From NCBI GenBank assembly GCA_009760855.2, contig WPIO01000034.1, forward strand, positions 3,896,001 to 3,960,000: DNA of 64,000 nucleotides. Reading direction: 5' to 3'. The notes beneath the pieces are model-generated. The model was not told where the DNA came from. It did no database searches and saw only the letters and a list, made by a program, of their open reading frames with translations. This DNA comes from Cristatella mucedo. Taxonomy: Eukaryota > Bryozoa > Phylactolaemata > Cristatellidae. Positions 11,067 to 20,446 of the stretch are shown one piece after another (position 1 is the stretch's first letter; every line of letters begins with the position of its first letter). The position numbers and the translations under genes were made by a program.

Positions 11067-12476
11067 ATGGCAGCCAGCCTAGGTCTGCCGGCCAGGAGAA
11101 GCGTTCAGCAGCGGCGACGCGCCTTCGCCGTCACCATCGCCGCGCTATGCGCAACCGTGGCCGCGGCGTCGCTGGGCGTCCTGGGCACAAAAGGCCGCCG
11201 CACTCTCGCTCCCCGAGGCGTCGCTCCCGTGCGGATGGGCGAGCCGAGGTGGACCCCGGCACCGCCGGCCAATCGCGTCTACTTCCTGAAGACGCACAAG
11301 TGCGCCAGCACGACCCTGCAGCGCATCATCGTCATGTACGGCATCAAGCGCAACCTGTCGTTCGCGCTGCCCGCCGACGGCAGCCACCAGTTCTGGCCGC
11401 GGCCGTTCAGCGTCGAGGCGTCGAAGCGCACGGCCGCCTACCCGCACTTTGACGTCATGGCCGTGCACGCCAGGCACTCGCCTTCGGCACCCAGTCACAT
11501 GCTCAACGGCACCGTCTTCCTGTCCGTCGTGCGCGATCCGGCCGAGCACCTGCAGTCGCTGTATGAGTACTACCAGGTGGCGCGTTGCCTGGGCAACGCC
11601 AGCTTTGAGCGATTCGTGCGCGACGTGGGCCGAAACCGCTTAGGGATCTACGCGGTCAACCTGCGCCGCTGTCCGTTCCAACTCGCCAGCAATATGCAGA
11701 TGTACGATTTCGGATACGACGAGTTCGCCATGCGCGCGGCGGGCGCCGCTCGGCGAAGCATCGATCAGCTCGACCGAGCGTTTCACCTCGTCCTCGTGGC
11801 CGAGCTGTTCGACGAGAGCCTCGTTCTCATGGGCGACCTGCTGAACTGGAGCGCCGACGACCTCGTCTACATCAAGGCCAACGCGCGCGCGTCGGCGGCG
11901 GCGCCCATCGCCGACGACATCCGGCAGCTCATCTACAAGTGGAACTGGGCGGACAAGATGCTGTACGATCACTTCCGCTCGAAGCTGGAGCGCCACGCGT
12001 CGGCGCGCGGGCGAGCGTACGTCGAGCGGCGCGTCGGCGAGCTGGCGTCGCTGCGCGCCAAGTGGCACTCGCTGTGCGTGAAGAGCGTCGTCTCCAGCCG
12101 CGCTGCTCACGGCGGCAACGCGAGCCATCCGGCGGCGGCGGCGGCGGCGGGGGCGGCGGGGGCGGCGGCGGCGGGCACCAGAAGAGCGGACGTGGCCCTG
12201 TACGAGCTGAGCGACGAGGGGCGGCGCAACGACACGTGCGCGCTGCTCACCATGCCCGAGATGGGCGTCATCGAACGGGTGCATCGGCTGTGGCCGGATG
12301 TGGCGCAGCGCTCGTACGACGGCCGGCGGCCTGTCGTCGTCCGCGTCGCTCCGCAAAAGCTCGCTCCCGACTTCCGTCGCTCGTACGGTAGCAGGCGCGA
12401 CGCGCCGGTGCGTTCAGCCGAAGCCGATAGTCGAAAGTCGAAAGCGGAAAGTTCGTTCAGCCGAAAGTCGCCGTAG
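11067..12476 (+). CDS. galactose-3-O-sulfotransferase-like protein, copy B
   Basis: A single-exon 469-residue paralogue of copy A, same strand, with the same layout. It has a basic tail, a membrane segment (about 20-40), the PAPS loop FLKTHKCASTTLQ (about 73-85), the 3'-phosphate site SVVRDPAEHLQSLYEYY, the signature WNWADKMLYDHF, and a poly-Ala tract (about 356-370). From about 11490 to 12300 its DNA is almost the same as copy A, except a replaced block at about 11640-11690. Bases 11340-11470 match the minus-strand copy C perfectly instead. The protein continues about 55 residues past the point where copy A ends, with an Arg/Ser-rich tail lacking family similarity. The start is the first in-frame ATG and sits in a CpG-rich context. 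Function is by family only. Confidence 0.9.
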   Translation: MAASLGLPARRSVQQRRRAFAVTIAALCATVAAASLGVLGTKGRRTLAPRGVAPVRMGEPRWTPAPPANRVYFLKTHKCASTTLQRIIVMYGIKRNLSFALPADGSHQFWPRPFSVEASKRTAAYPHFDVMAVHARHSPSAPSHMLNGTVFLSVVRDPAEHLQSLYEYYQVARCLGNASFERFVRDVGRNRLGIYAVNLRRCPFQLASNMQMYDFGYDEFAMRAAGAARRSIDQLDRAFHLVLVAELFDESLVLMGDLLNWSADDLVYIKANARASAAAPIADDIRQLIYKWNWADKMLYDHFRSKLERHASARGRAYVERRVGELASLRAKWHSLCVKSVVSSRAAHGGNASHPAAAAAAGAAGAAAAGTRRADVALYELSDEGRRNDTCALLTMPEMGVIERVHRLWPDVAQRSYDGRRPVVVRVAPQKLAPDFRRSYGSRRDAPVRSAEADSRKSKAESSFSRKSP

Positions 12477-13140
12477 CGGCGCGGTCACAATCGCATGCGC
12501 GCGCTTGCGGCGTTCGCCGATTCCGATTTCCGATTTCCGGCGCCGATGCGCATGTGCCAATGCCCCGCCGCCGCTGCCGCCGCCGCAGCCCGCGCGGCGG
12601 CGGCGGCGGCGGCGCTCGAGACCGGCGGCGACGAGCGCGAGGATTATCTCCCCTGTGTTTGCATAGACAGTACGCAAAGTGTAATATCTGTTCAACTTAA
12701 ATTTATGTTGCATCGGCGCTTGTTTGTAGATCACTCCGCCGTGTATTCCCTACGTTCGGGCCGGGAAATACACTCGTTGCAGGCTAGCGCCAGTCTTTAG
12801 TCACTTCGGAGGCATAGACTGCGTTGACTGCTGGTGCTCTCCCCCCGTAAACACAACAATATCTGAGCTGGTCGCTTTGCATGCAAGCACGCGTTCCTCT
12901 TCTGTGCACTGGAGTCTTGACCTCGGGGTCAAGCCTGGCCCTTCTTCCGCCTCCGCCGGTCACCTGCGTTGTGCGCTCGCTTCGCCGTCTGCCGGCGGCG
13001 TGCCAGCCGAGCTGGCGCGCGCGAAAGTGTGTCCGGCATCCAGCGGGCGGGTGGGGGTTTGGGACGGTGGCGGGCTGCCGCGTCAGAGCCACTCGCCGCC
13101 GCCAAGGCCGCTGAATGCCGCCCTGTGTTTCATAATAATA
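12477..13140. other. 3' flank of Gal3ST copy B, unclassified
   Basis: At about 12565-12615 GCC units are followed by GGC units and could fold back on themselves. The rest, moderately GC-rich to 13110, shows no gene I recognise. Confidence 0.4.
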
Positions 13141-14550
13141 ACATTAGTAGTAGTAATAATACGTTTGATTTAGCGTACTCAGAGAACTCAATCTCTTTCT
13201 AGGCGCTTTTATTTGCTACAAAGGAAACACGATCGAATGGTTAGTGGCGATACGCTGAATAAACAACAAGAACAACATGGTTAGATGTGATATGAGGTGA
13301 CATGCTCAGGGTCAGCATGCGCGTATGGTTTGTGGCAGCATGCACAGTGTCATCACGCATAAGCACAGAAAGGACGAATCACAGGTACCCACTAAATGCT
13401 GTCACACATAGATGCGTTTTTAGCTTATTTTTAAATATGAACAAGTCAGGGGACGTCGTGCCGCAAGTCGGGAGTGGTTTTCCGGATTTGGGATCATACG
13501 AACTAAAGGCGCGATCTCCAAAGGATTGACATTTGTGTGAGGTATGGGTAAACAGTTAAATTCCGAAAAGCGGGCGGTACGATGTTTAGCCTAGTGGGGC
13601 AGTAGATCTGATAGGCTGGCTGTAGCCAAATAATGAAGGGACCTAAAAGTGAGTGACCAAACCTTGAAGTCGGCGTGTTGCTTGATGGACCAACTTATAC
13701 GTGGTGTCCCTGTCTAAATAAACACGAATTTCAGCGGTGTTGTGTAGCTGAAAGCGGGCAGACCTTATTGTGGAGCTGATGTGGTCGTCTAACGAAATGT
13801 TATTTTGAAAAGTGACACCTAGATTTCGTGCAGATTCAACAGGAGATATGCTGGCAGAACCGATTTTGTGCTTTTTCAATTTATGAATCACACTTGGTCT
13901 GCCCATAACTAGTAAGTTAGTTTTATCATCATTTAATTTAAGAAAATCTGCTGCCATCCGTGTGCGGATGTCATCGATACATGCAGCAAGGGAGTAAAGA
14001 GAATTCGAAGTGCTCGAGGGCTGGGAGGGATCAAAGCAAAGGTACAATTGAGTGTCATCCGCGTAGAAGTAAAAACAAGCCTAGATTGCGCTTGGCAATC
14101 ACATCGGCAAGAGGAAGACTATAAACCGTGAAAAGAACAGGACCACGCACGGAGCCCCGAGGTACGCCGTATTTCAGAGGTTTCTCGGATGATCTCTGTC
14201 TATTCACATCAATACTCTGGAGTCTCCCACTGACATAGGACATGGACCATCGCAGAGCAGTGACAGTGATGCCCTGGCGAGTTGAGAAGCGCTGGAGAAG
14301 GACTCGGTGATCAATAGTATCGATCAATAGTATCGAAAGCTGTCGAAGAGCAAAACAAGCAGAGACAGTTTACCTAAGTCTGCATTCCTATGTGGGTCGT
14401 TATACAACCGAAGCGATGCCGATTGTGCAGTGTGATTGTCTCTAAAACCAGACTGAAACTAACTAGCGAGGTTTGAAGTTTCAACATAGGCTTTAAGCTG
14501 GTATGCCACGACTCATTCCAGTGTCTTTGATAGAAATGATAGAAAGGGTT
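13141..14550 (-). mobile_element. CR1-like LINE, RT palm to 3' tail, decayed
   Basis: Read on the minus strand, about 14550-14330 matches the RT start region also seen at 700-900. Then 14327-14055 carries the palm motif GVPRGSVRGPVLF. Then 14047-13643 holds the segment after the catalytic block (MAADFLKLNDDKTNLLVMG; SARNLGVTF). The 3' tail hairpin lies at about 13170-13210, then ATT-type repeats. Frameshifts and stops show that it is inactive. Confidence 0.75.
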
Positions 14551-14621
14551 CCATCCTCGTTTGCATCCTTAATGAGGGTTCGTTCAATGCAAACAATTTA
14601 CTCTTCGAAAGCTGCCCCGAT

Positions 14622-14914
14622 TGTAGTCTAAATTGTCGTTGCGAGCGGCACAGCACGCTAGCCAACGAGGAACACCACCAGTTTATTTCCTCCACACTCA
14701 CAGCCGGCGGAAGCACTACTGCCCGCCGCAAACGTCGCCCGCTTCTGTCCTCTGCGGTACCCGAACGCTGCGCTCATTCGTTGGCGCCGTTGCCAACGCC
14801 TAGCTGCGCTCCGATTGCCTAACCGGTGGCCGGGAGGGCCACCCAGCCTAGTACTGGCAGATAACAACATTTAGGCGCTGTCACCGACTGCGGTCTACAT
14901 AAACAAAAACCACA
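14622..14914 (-). repeat. 3' LTR of the retrotransposon
   Basis: 293 bp, nearly identical to the other LTR. In plus orientation it begins TGTAGTCTAAATTG and ends AAAAACCACA. It lies downstream of integrase in element orientation. No strong polypurine tract is visible just before it. Confidence 0.93.
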
Positions 14915-14974
14915 TGCCCGCCTGATCTGGAGGTCAATCTACGGCGCATTCTCCACTTTTTGGCAGCAAGAAGG

Positions 14975-16711
14975 CTAAACAGTAAGCACGTAGTCCTCAT
15001 AGCGTGCCGGTGGTCTCAGGCCATATCTTGGCCGTAGCTGTCTGCTGGGCTCGTCGGCTCTGGCCGTATCACCAGGGCCGGCATCGGAGTGTTCGTCAAG
15101 GAGTTCGTAGGCGTTCGGTACTGGTCTAATGTCCGCTAAGTGGCGGCGGATTCCATCAATTTCAATGCCAACTCCTTCCGCCGGGGCAGTAACTGTCCCC
15201 TGAGGCCACTGAGTGGTGCAACGGGCTCCGGGGAGTTTTACGAAAACCCGCTGACCCTGAATCAAATCATTTCCGTCAGAGCTCTCTGTGCGAGGCTCGC
15301 GAGCCATCGGAGGTTTCCATTCGTACGAGAAAAGCTGACGGCAAGGCGATGAGCCGGCGTCCAATCCAGTGGTGGCAGAGAGATTGTACCAGTACACCAT
15401 CATCATTATGTCCCGCCCACTCCGGGCTGCCATTCCTTTTATCGTTCGGTGGTTTCGCTCTACTATACCGTTTCCAGAGGAGCGGTAAGCACAGCGGTAT
15501 ATTGCGTGTATCCCCCAACGATCGCAAAGCTGGCGAACAGCGTTCGATCGGAAAGTGGCGGAATTGTCCATTAAGAGCTGCCACGGCGGGCCCCTTTCCC
15601 TGAATATTTCATCCAAGTGTCGGACCACCGAGGTCTCGCTCTCGTCGGGTATACGCCGCCAGATGGCAAACCTGCTGGGGCCGCTATCGACAAATGTCAG
15701 ATATTTGACCCCGTTGAAGAAAGTAACATCAATAGCCAGGCGGCGCCAGTTGGAATCTACGTCCAAATGTCCATGGCTCCATGACACTGGGGCTGGGTCC
15801 ACAGACCGGCAACGCATGCACGATTTAACAACGCGTTCCGCTATCTCCCGCGTTACGGAAATGCCGGGGAAGCAGAGTCTGGCCAGGTACAACGTACGGT
15901 CAACCCCTAGGTGATGCAAATCGTGGAACGCTCGCAGGTCTACTTCTTGCGCTGGGGTAGCAGCTGCGAGAATCGAGATTGGCTTAAGCCACGGCTGCGG
16001 TACTCGCGTTAAGTGGTCTGCTTTGTTGTCGGCCGAACGCACCAGCTGTATTCTCACCCGAAGGTCGTACTCCTTAATTACGTCGCGTACTATTGCTGTC
16101 CGCCGTCGAGCCAATGCCTCACCTAGACTTCGCGTACGGATAGGCTTATCGCCTTCGACAATCGACCGAAGCCACGAGTGCACAGTGGCCGAGTCAGTAA
16201 ACAATTCGATCTCTCGCAGGCCCCAGGCCAGGGCTAAATTTAGGCCCTTTATGACAGCCTCTAGTTCGGCCAGATTTATATGCGCCACGTCATCTGGCTT
16301 TCTAAGCCAAGAGGCATCCTCGACTGTCTGCCCTCCAATTCGCAAGCAGGCGCCTATCGCTAAGCTGCTTGCGTCGCACCATACCTGTCCGCTGGGTGAT
16401 GACGGCACACTCCACACTCCGGAGACTGGATCCTCTTTTATCACGCGTCGGCTGATTTCCTGTGCCATCCGAAGGACGTCCTCCGTGACCTCGGCATCCC
16501 AAGACAGGTCTTTTGTGGCTCTCTTTACGTAGCTGCAGGCTGGTCGAAGCCATCCGGCAACGGGAAAATGGCCCGTTAATTGTCCACACCACGAGAAAAG
16601 CTGCCTGCGAGTCGCGCACTGAGATAGCGGTTCAACGTAATTATCTCTGCCCCACTTAAGCTTCCCATTGTGGTCAGTGACGCGAAGCCCTAGTACGCGA
16701 CCTCCGACCAA
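14975..16711 (-). CDS. retrotransposon RNase H and integrase
   Basis: About 578 residues in element orientation. An RT thumb/connection part comes first. RNase H follows, with VWCDAS, an ELEAV box and FTDSATVHSW. The integrase has an N-terminal HX3H (HDLHH) and CX2C (CMRC) zinc site, and a catalytic D,D-35-E core seen as AIDVTFF, LLMDNSATF and GNGIVERN. A C-terminal DNA-binding-like stretch ends in VLTV. The frame opens with a TTG, not a proper start, and lies -1 relative to the RT frame. It is therefore the rest of pol, reached by frameshift or split by a one-base mutation. Confidence 0.88.
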   Translation of the reverse strand: MVGGRVLGLRVTDHNGKLKWGRDNYVEPLSQCATRRQLFSWCGQLTGHFPVAGWLRPACSYVKRATKDLSWDAEVTEDVLRMAQEISRRVIKEDPVSGVWSVPSSPSGQVWCDASSLAIGACLRIGGQTVEDASWLRKPDDVAHINLAELEAVIKGLNLALAWGLREIELFTDSATVHSWLRSIVEGDKPIRTRSLGEALARRRTAIVRDVIKEYDLRVRIQLVRSADNKADHLTRVPQPWLKPISILAAATPAQEVDLRAFHDLHHLGVDRTLYLARLCFPGISVTREIAERVVKSCMRCRSVDPAPVSWSHGHLDVDSNWRRLAIDVTFFNGVKYLTFVDSGPSRFAIWRRIPDESETSVVRHLDEIFRERGPPWQLLMDNSATFRSNAVRQLCDRWGIHAIYRCAYRSSGNGIVERNHRTIKGMAARSGRDIMMMVYWYNLSATTGLDAGSSPCRQLFSYEWKPPMAREPRTESSDGNDLIQGQRVFVKLPGARCTTQWPQGTVTAPAEGVGIEIDGIRRHLADIRPVPNAYELLDEHSDAGPGDTARADEPSRQLRPRYGLRPPARYEDYVLTV

Positions 16712-17466
16712 CTTTTCCGGGGCTTAGCTTCGAGCCCGAACTGTCGTAGGTGAGAGATAACCCGCTCATTCGTGACAATGTCATTGTTGGCGATTATATC
16801 GTCTACGTATGAGTCAGTGCCTTCGCGCACCTGTGGGTCCATAGAAAGCACCTTATTTAACACGGCGGTCATTATTTTAGGCGCTACATTTAATCCGAAG
16901 CCTAGCCGCGTAAGGCAGTACCGCCTCCCCTGGTAGGCGACAACCTGGTATCTCCACAGGGAAGGGTCGACATGAAGCTGTAAATACGCTTTGCGAAGGT
17001 CGATAATACTGACGTTACTTCCCATGCGGCGCCATGCCCGAAGTTTCTCGCTGCAAACGTCACCGTTGGCAGTGTGGCTGGAAACGTATTGGTTCAGCTC
17101 GCGGTAGTCTAAGACGGGCCGCACTTTGTCTTTCTTACTCTGGAACACTGCCATTAGCGGCACGAGGCCTTCACACTCCCCTTCGTAGGGATTCAGCCAG
17201 CTGAGTTGGATCCACTCTTGAATCTCATTGTCGCAGTCGGCCTGCAAGTCGGTGGGCACGCGGTAAGCCTCGACGCGGTTTACCAAGGTGGGAGAAGTCA
17301 CGCCGTCGGCCCAATGCCACTTTATGACCCATTTTCCGTCACGGTACACCGCCGAAAAGTCTCTGTCGGAAACACTGACGCCGGTTGACAGTGCCCCGAT
17401 TGCACTGTCCCGCCCATTGAAGGTTACTACACCGCCTTCAGGGCCTATCACCACGCCTCCCGGCTG
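16690..17466 (-). CDS. retrotransposon reverse transcriptase
   Basis: RT fingers and palm: KVRPVLDYRELNQYVSS, IDLRKAYLQLHV, LTRLGFGLNVAPKIM and the catalytic YVDDI. The frame follows the protease directly, separated only by the in-frame UGA at 17467-17469. It ends at a TAG (16690-16692), where the -1 frame carries on into RNase H. A stop in that other frame confines the switch to about 30 bases near 16700-16726. The sequence does not show whether this is programmed or a mutation. Confidence 0.88.
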   Translation of the reverse strand, partial: QPGGVVIGPEGGVVTFNGRDSAIGALSTGVSVSDRDFSAVYRDGKWVIKWHWADGVTSPTLVNRVEAYRVPTDLQADCDNEIQEWIQLSWLNPYEGECEGLVPLMAVFQSKKDKVRPVLDYRELNQYVSSHTANGDVCSEKLRAWRRMGSNVSIIDLRKAYLQLHVDPSLWRYQVVAYQGRRYCLTRLGFGLNVAPKIMTAVLNKVLSMDPQVREGTDSYVDDIIANNDIVTNERVISHLRQFGLEAKPRKSWSEVAY

Positions 17467-17811
17467 TCACACAGCATCCATGCCAAGTAGCATATCATAT
17501 CCCGGTACGATCTCGGATACGAGGCAGTCAAGCTCTATTGCTATGCCCTGCACAGAGCATGTCATGCGGCACGCCGACCGGCAACGAGCGAATGCTCCGT
17601 TGAACGTAATTACTGGCTCGTTAACCGAATAAGACTGCGCCGAGGTGGCACGCAGTACCGAAGATTCAGTCACAATCGACCGAGAGCAGCCAGTATCGAG
17701 GAGCGCCTTCATAATACGACCACCGTTGAAAACATTTATTGTTGGCAGTCGAGTTGACAAGCAGGGGAATGCGCCGGCGCTATAACATGCGCTTCCCCTT
17801 ACTCGTTTTTT
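17467..17811 (-). CDS. retrotransposon aspartic protease (reached by -1 frameshift)
   Basis: A retropepsin-like domain with the active-site motif LLDTGCSRSIV and a distal LLGMD. Its frame overlaps the end of gag in the -1 register. The slippery heptamer at 17805-17811 gives the likely entry point, so no start codon is needed. It ends in UGA, after which the RT continues in the same frame. Confidence 0.85.
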   Translation of the reverse strand, partial: KKRVRGSACYSAGAFPCLSTRLPTINVFNGGRIMKALLDTGCSRSIVTESSVLRATSAQSYSVNEPVITFNGAFARCRSACRMTCSVQGIAIELDCLVSEIVPGYDMLLGMDAV

Positions 17812-18512
17812 GGCTGCGCATCGGTGCGACGCTCTGGACATATTGCTGCTAGGTGCGAGTCATCGCCGCATACAAAACACAGCCTTCGCTGCCTTTGCGA
17901 CGAACGGCAGTCGCGACTTATGTGCCCTTCCTTTTTGCAGAAGAAACAAAAACGCTTCTGTGGAGTCGGGCGAGAGCCTCTAGCTCCTAGTGCCTCAGCA
18001 GCGGCCGCGTAGCTCGGCTCCTGGCAACTCATAAGCGCTCGAGCCTTCTCAACGACCTCAGACATCGCCATCTTGTCGAGCGCACACGCCGCGCGTAGCT
18101 GCTTTCGGATGTCCTCCGGAAGCCCGGTGACGAAAGCGCATCTTACCAAGTCATCCTTCGCAGCCGCACTTACCAATCCGGCCAGCCGGGCCAAAATCGA
18201 TGCGTATACGTCCACTGGTTCCCCAGCTTGGAGCCGCCGTGTCATGAGCTCCTCATAAGCTTTAAATTTATCCGCCAAAAATTCAGCCAGAAGAGCTTCT
18301 TTTACGATGGTATAGTCTTTCTTCGCCTGTCCATCGATGCTTTGGTACACGGCGAACGCTCCACCGGTTAGAAAAAGGGGGAGGAATTTGTGGCGGTCGG
18401 CAGCGACAATACCTTGAATCTCTGCCACCAGATCAAACTTTTCAACCCAGCCCGCAAAGTCTCCACTGCCGTCGAATTGATTGACGATGTGGCTGAACTT
18501 TACGTTCTCCAT
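17799..18512 (-). CDS. retrotransposon gag with two zinc knuckles
   Basis: About 237 residues from MENVKFSHIV. A capsid-like helical region (FDGSGDFAGWVEKFDLVAE onward) is followed by two CCHC knuckles, CFFCKKEGHISRDC and CFVCGDDSHLAAIC, which package the RNA. The ATG at 18512 lies only 16 bases after the 5' LTR. The frame stays open upstream through almost the whole LTR, so a longer form cannot be excluded. It stops with TAA at 17799-17801. Confidence 0.88.
   Translation of the reverse strand: MENVKFSHIVNQFDGSGDFAGWVEKFDLVAEIQGIVAADRHKFLPLFLTGGAFAVYQSIDGQAKKDYTIVKEALLAEFLADKFKAYEELMTRRLQAGEPVDVYASILARLAGLVSAAAKDDLVRCAFVTGLPEDIRKQLRAACALDKMAMSEVVEKARALMSCQEPSYAAAAEALGARGSRPTPQKRFCFFCKKEGHISRDCRSSQRQRRLCFVCGDDSHLAAICPERRTDAQPKNE
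17805..17811 (-). promoter_or_regulatory. -1 ribosomal frameshift heptamer A AAA AAC
   Basis: In the gag frame the codons read CCA AAA AAC GAG TAA. The canonical A-AAA-AAC slippery heptamer thus sits one codon before the gag stop, and a -1 slip enters the protease frame exactly. I did not identify a downstream pseudoknot. Confidence 0.8.
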
Positions 18513-18528
18513 TACGGCCGAAATAGCT

Positions 18529-18823
18529 TGTAGTCTAAATTGTCGTTGCGAGCGGCACAGCACGCTAGCCAACGAGGAACACCACCAGTTTATTTCCTCC
18601 GCACTCACAGCCGGCGGAAGCACTACTGCCCGCCGCAAACGTCGCTCGCTTCTGTCCTCTGCGGTACCCGAACGCTGCGCTCTCATTCGTTGGCGCCGTT
18701 GCCAACGCCTAGCTGCGCTCCGATTGCCTAACCGGTGGCCGGGAGGGCCACCCAGCCTAGTACTGGCAGATAACAACATTTAGGCGCTGTCACCGACTGC
18801 GGTCTACATAAACAAAAACCACA
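18529..18823 (-). repeat. 5' LTR of the retrotransposon
   Basis: 295 bp, nearly identical to the 14622-14914 copy apart from two substitutions and a 2-bp insertion (CT near 18681). In element orientation it drives transcription. The 16 bases between it and the gag ATG do not contain the usual TGG-starting tRNA primer site. Confidence 0.93.
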
Positions 18824-18828
18824 CCGAT

Positions 18829-19140
18829 AAAGCAAAGGTTGGAGTATGGCAAAGGAAAACGCTGGAGCTATGAATGGCAGAGACCCGTCGCAATCTGCCA
18901 CAAAACTGACAACGCAAACCTCGAATAACGACTTCTACCATGCGATGGGAAATTCTTTTTAGAGCAGCTGCCAATTAATTGTAACATCCCTCCTTTCAAA
19001 TTTCTCCAGATAATAGTTATTGTACCTGTAAGCTCACTGTACTCTACCTGTAAGCTCAGCAATGCTGACGTTACTGGGCTGTATTCGTCTCTTCAACCGT
19101 TAGAATCTGCTGCAGCCACTGTTAAACTGAATTCTTGCCT

Positions 19141-19237
<97 letters not shown>

Positions 19238-19469
19238 TTCTCGGTCTCTCTCTCGCTCTGTGCGTCTCTCTCTCTCTCTTTCTGTCTCTCCTGGATGTCA
19301 CCAAATTTCACTAAACTTAACCACAACGAAAATGAACTCCTACCTATAATACACCCTTAGGTAGGTTGCTGGACTGGGTGACTTTTCTAATGATGGCCAG
19401 GCTGTTGGGCGACCTGCATCGTGTGCTAGATATTTAGATATCGTCTTTAACAACTGACTAAATTTTCAA
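18829..19469. other. unclassified flank with CT microsatellite
   Basis: About 19143-19232 is an almost pure CT repeat, continued by imperfect CT-rich sequence to 19290. Nothing else is recognised. The Arg/Glu frames on the minus strand are artefacts of the repeat. Confidence 0.7.
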
Positions 19470-20070
19470 AGTTTCATTGAGCAGACTGTCTCCAAAGCAA
19501 ACCAACACGTCTAATCTTTGTCTAAAATTAGAAACTGTCTACCACGGTGGCTTACAAAACATTTAACTGGACTCCTGGTACTGTCTCGGCTATATTATCG
19601 CAGTTTCCTTTAGGCTGGGCTACCGAAAACAGCCACTAAGCCACTGCAGCTAGTGGTGAATACTGCTGCAAAGCTAGTTGACAAGCTCCAAAGCCTAAAC
19701 TGCGACCTCCGGGGGTACCGAAGTCCGCTTAGGCTTTTGATGAGCTACAGAAAACTCTCCTACGTAGCATCCACTGAGTCGTTGTGGCCTTGTGGAGCTA
19801 CTGGCTTTAGATGCTTTACATTCCACTCACTATTCGGTATCGCATTGACTTTTGATTTCTCTCACTGACCTGAAGATCTATCTACCACATTAAGTTGCTT
19901 GCATTGGCCTACCTATTCGACCATCTTGCTCCTCCAGTGTATTCTCGCATCACTCGCTGCTCGGCTGCCAATGGGCTCCCCCTTCCTTGCACTAAAATTA
20001 AATCTTTTGGCGATCGGGCTTTCTATTCAAATCCACTGAGAGCCTAAAGCTCACTTACTGCCGCAATATT
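19470..20070 (+). mobile_element. CR1-like LINE remnant, second subfamily
   Basis: The plus strand carries decayed RT C-terminal motifs: a NTAAKLVDKL stretch near 19655, and TKIKSFGDRAF near 20000. These correspond to LQLVQNSAARL and FGDCAF in the better copy at 7678-8307. A related fragment is at about 62830-63260. Confidence 0.55.
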
Positions 20071-20084
20071 TTGGCCCCGTGGTA

Positions 20085-20200
20085 AAGGTGCTCGCCCCGA
20101 TCAATCGTGGGCTCAAGTTCCGTGGCAAGTGTCGAGAGCCTGAATAGAGATTGAGTTCTCTTAAGGCGCTATACAAATGAATTGTATTTATTTAATTAAT
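20085..20200 (+). mobile_element. tRNA-derived SINE (family A)
   Basis: A tRNA-like head with B-box-like GGGCTCAAGTTCC at about 20109, then the LINE-type tail GAATAGAGATTGAGTTCTC and an AT-rich end. It resembles the copy at 2740-2888. Confidence 0.6.
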
Positions 20201-20446
20201 ATTTATTCTTCCTTCGGTCATCATTTGCGCCTGCCTTTGGATCTTATCAGCATCAGTTAGCGAGGCATGCGGTCCTCTCTGCTGTCTCTGGCTGGGCGCC
20301 AGTGAGGCGTGTCATTGTTCCTGTGTGCACTACGTGCTTACTTGTAACGGCAGTTCGATCCCAGGGGTTTAGCCGACCAAAGCCGCATGAGCGGATGCAG
20401 ATAGAACATCCAGCCACTAAATGCGTAATAAGTGATGCAGAGATAC

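Larger units (their letters stand above)
14617..18828 (-). mobile_element. LTR retrotransposon, nearly full length
   Basis: A 4.2-kb element in minus orientation, bounded by LTRs that start TG and end CA and by a 5-bp target duplication CCGAT (14617-14621 and 18824-18828). The order is gag, protease, RT, RNase H, integrase, which fits Ty3/Gypsy or BEL/Pao and excludes Copia. The RT has a YVDDI catalytic box; I lean to a Gypsy-like clade but cannot settle it. LTR divergence is small (about two substitutions and a 2-bp indel), so insertion is recent. Coding breaks are described under the parts. Confidence 0.92.
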
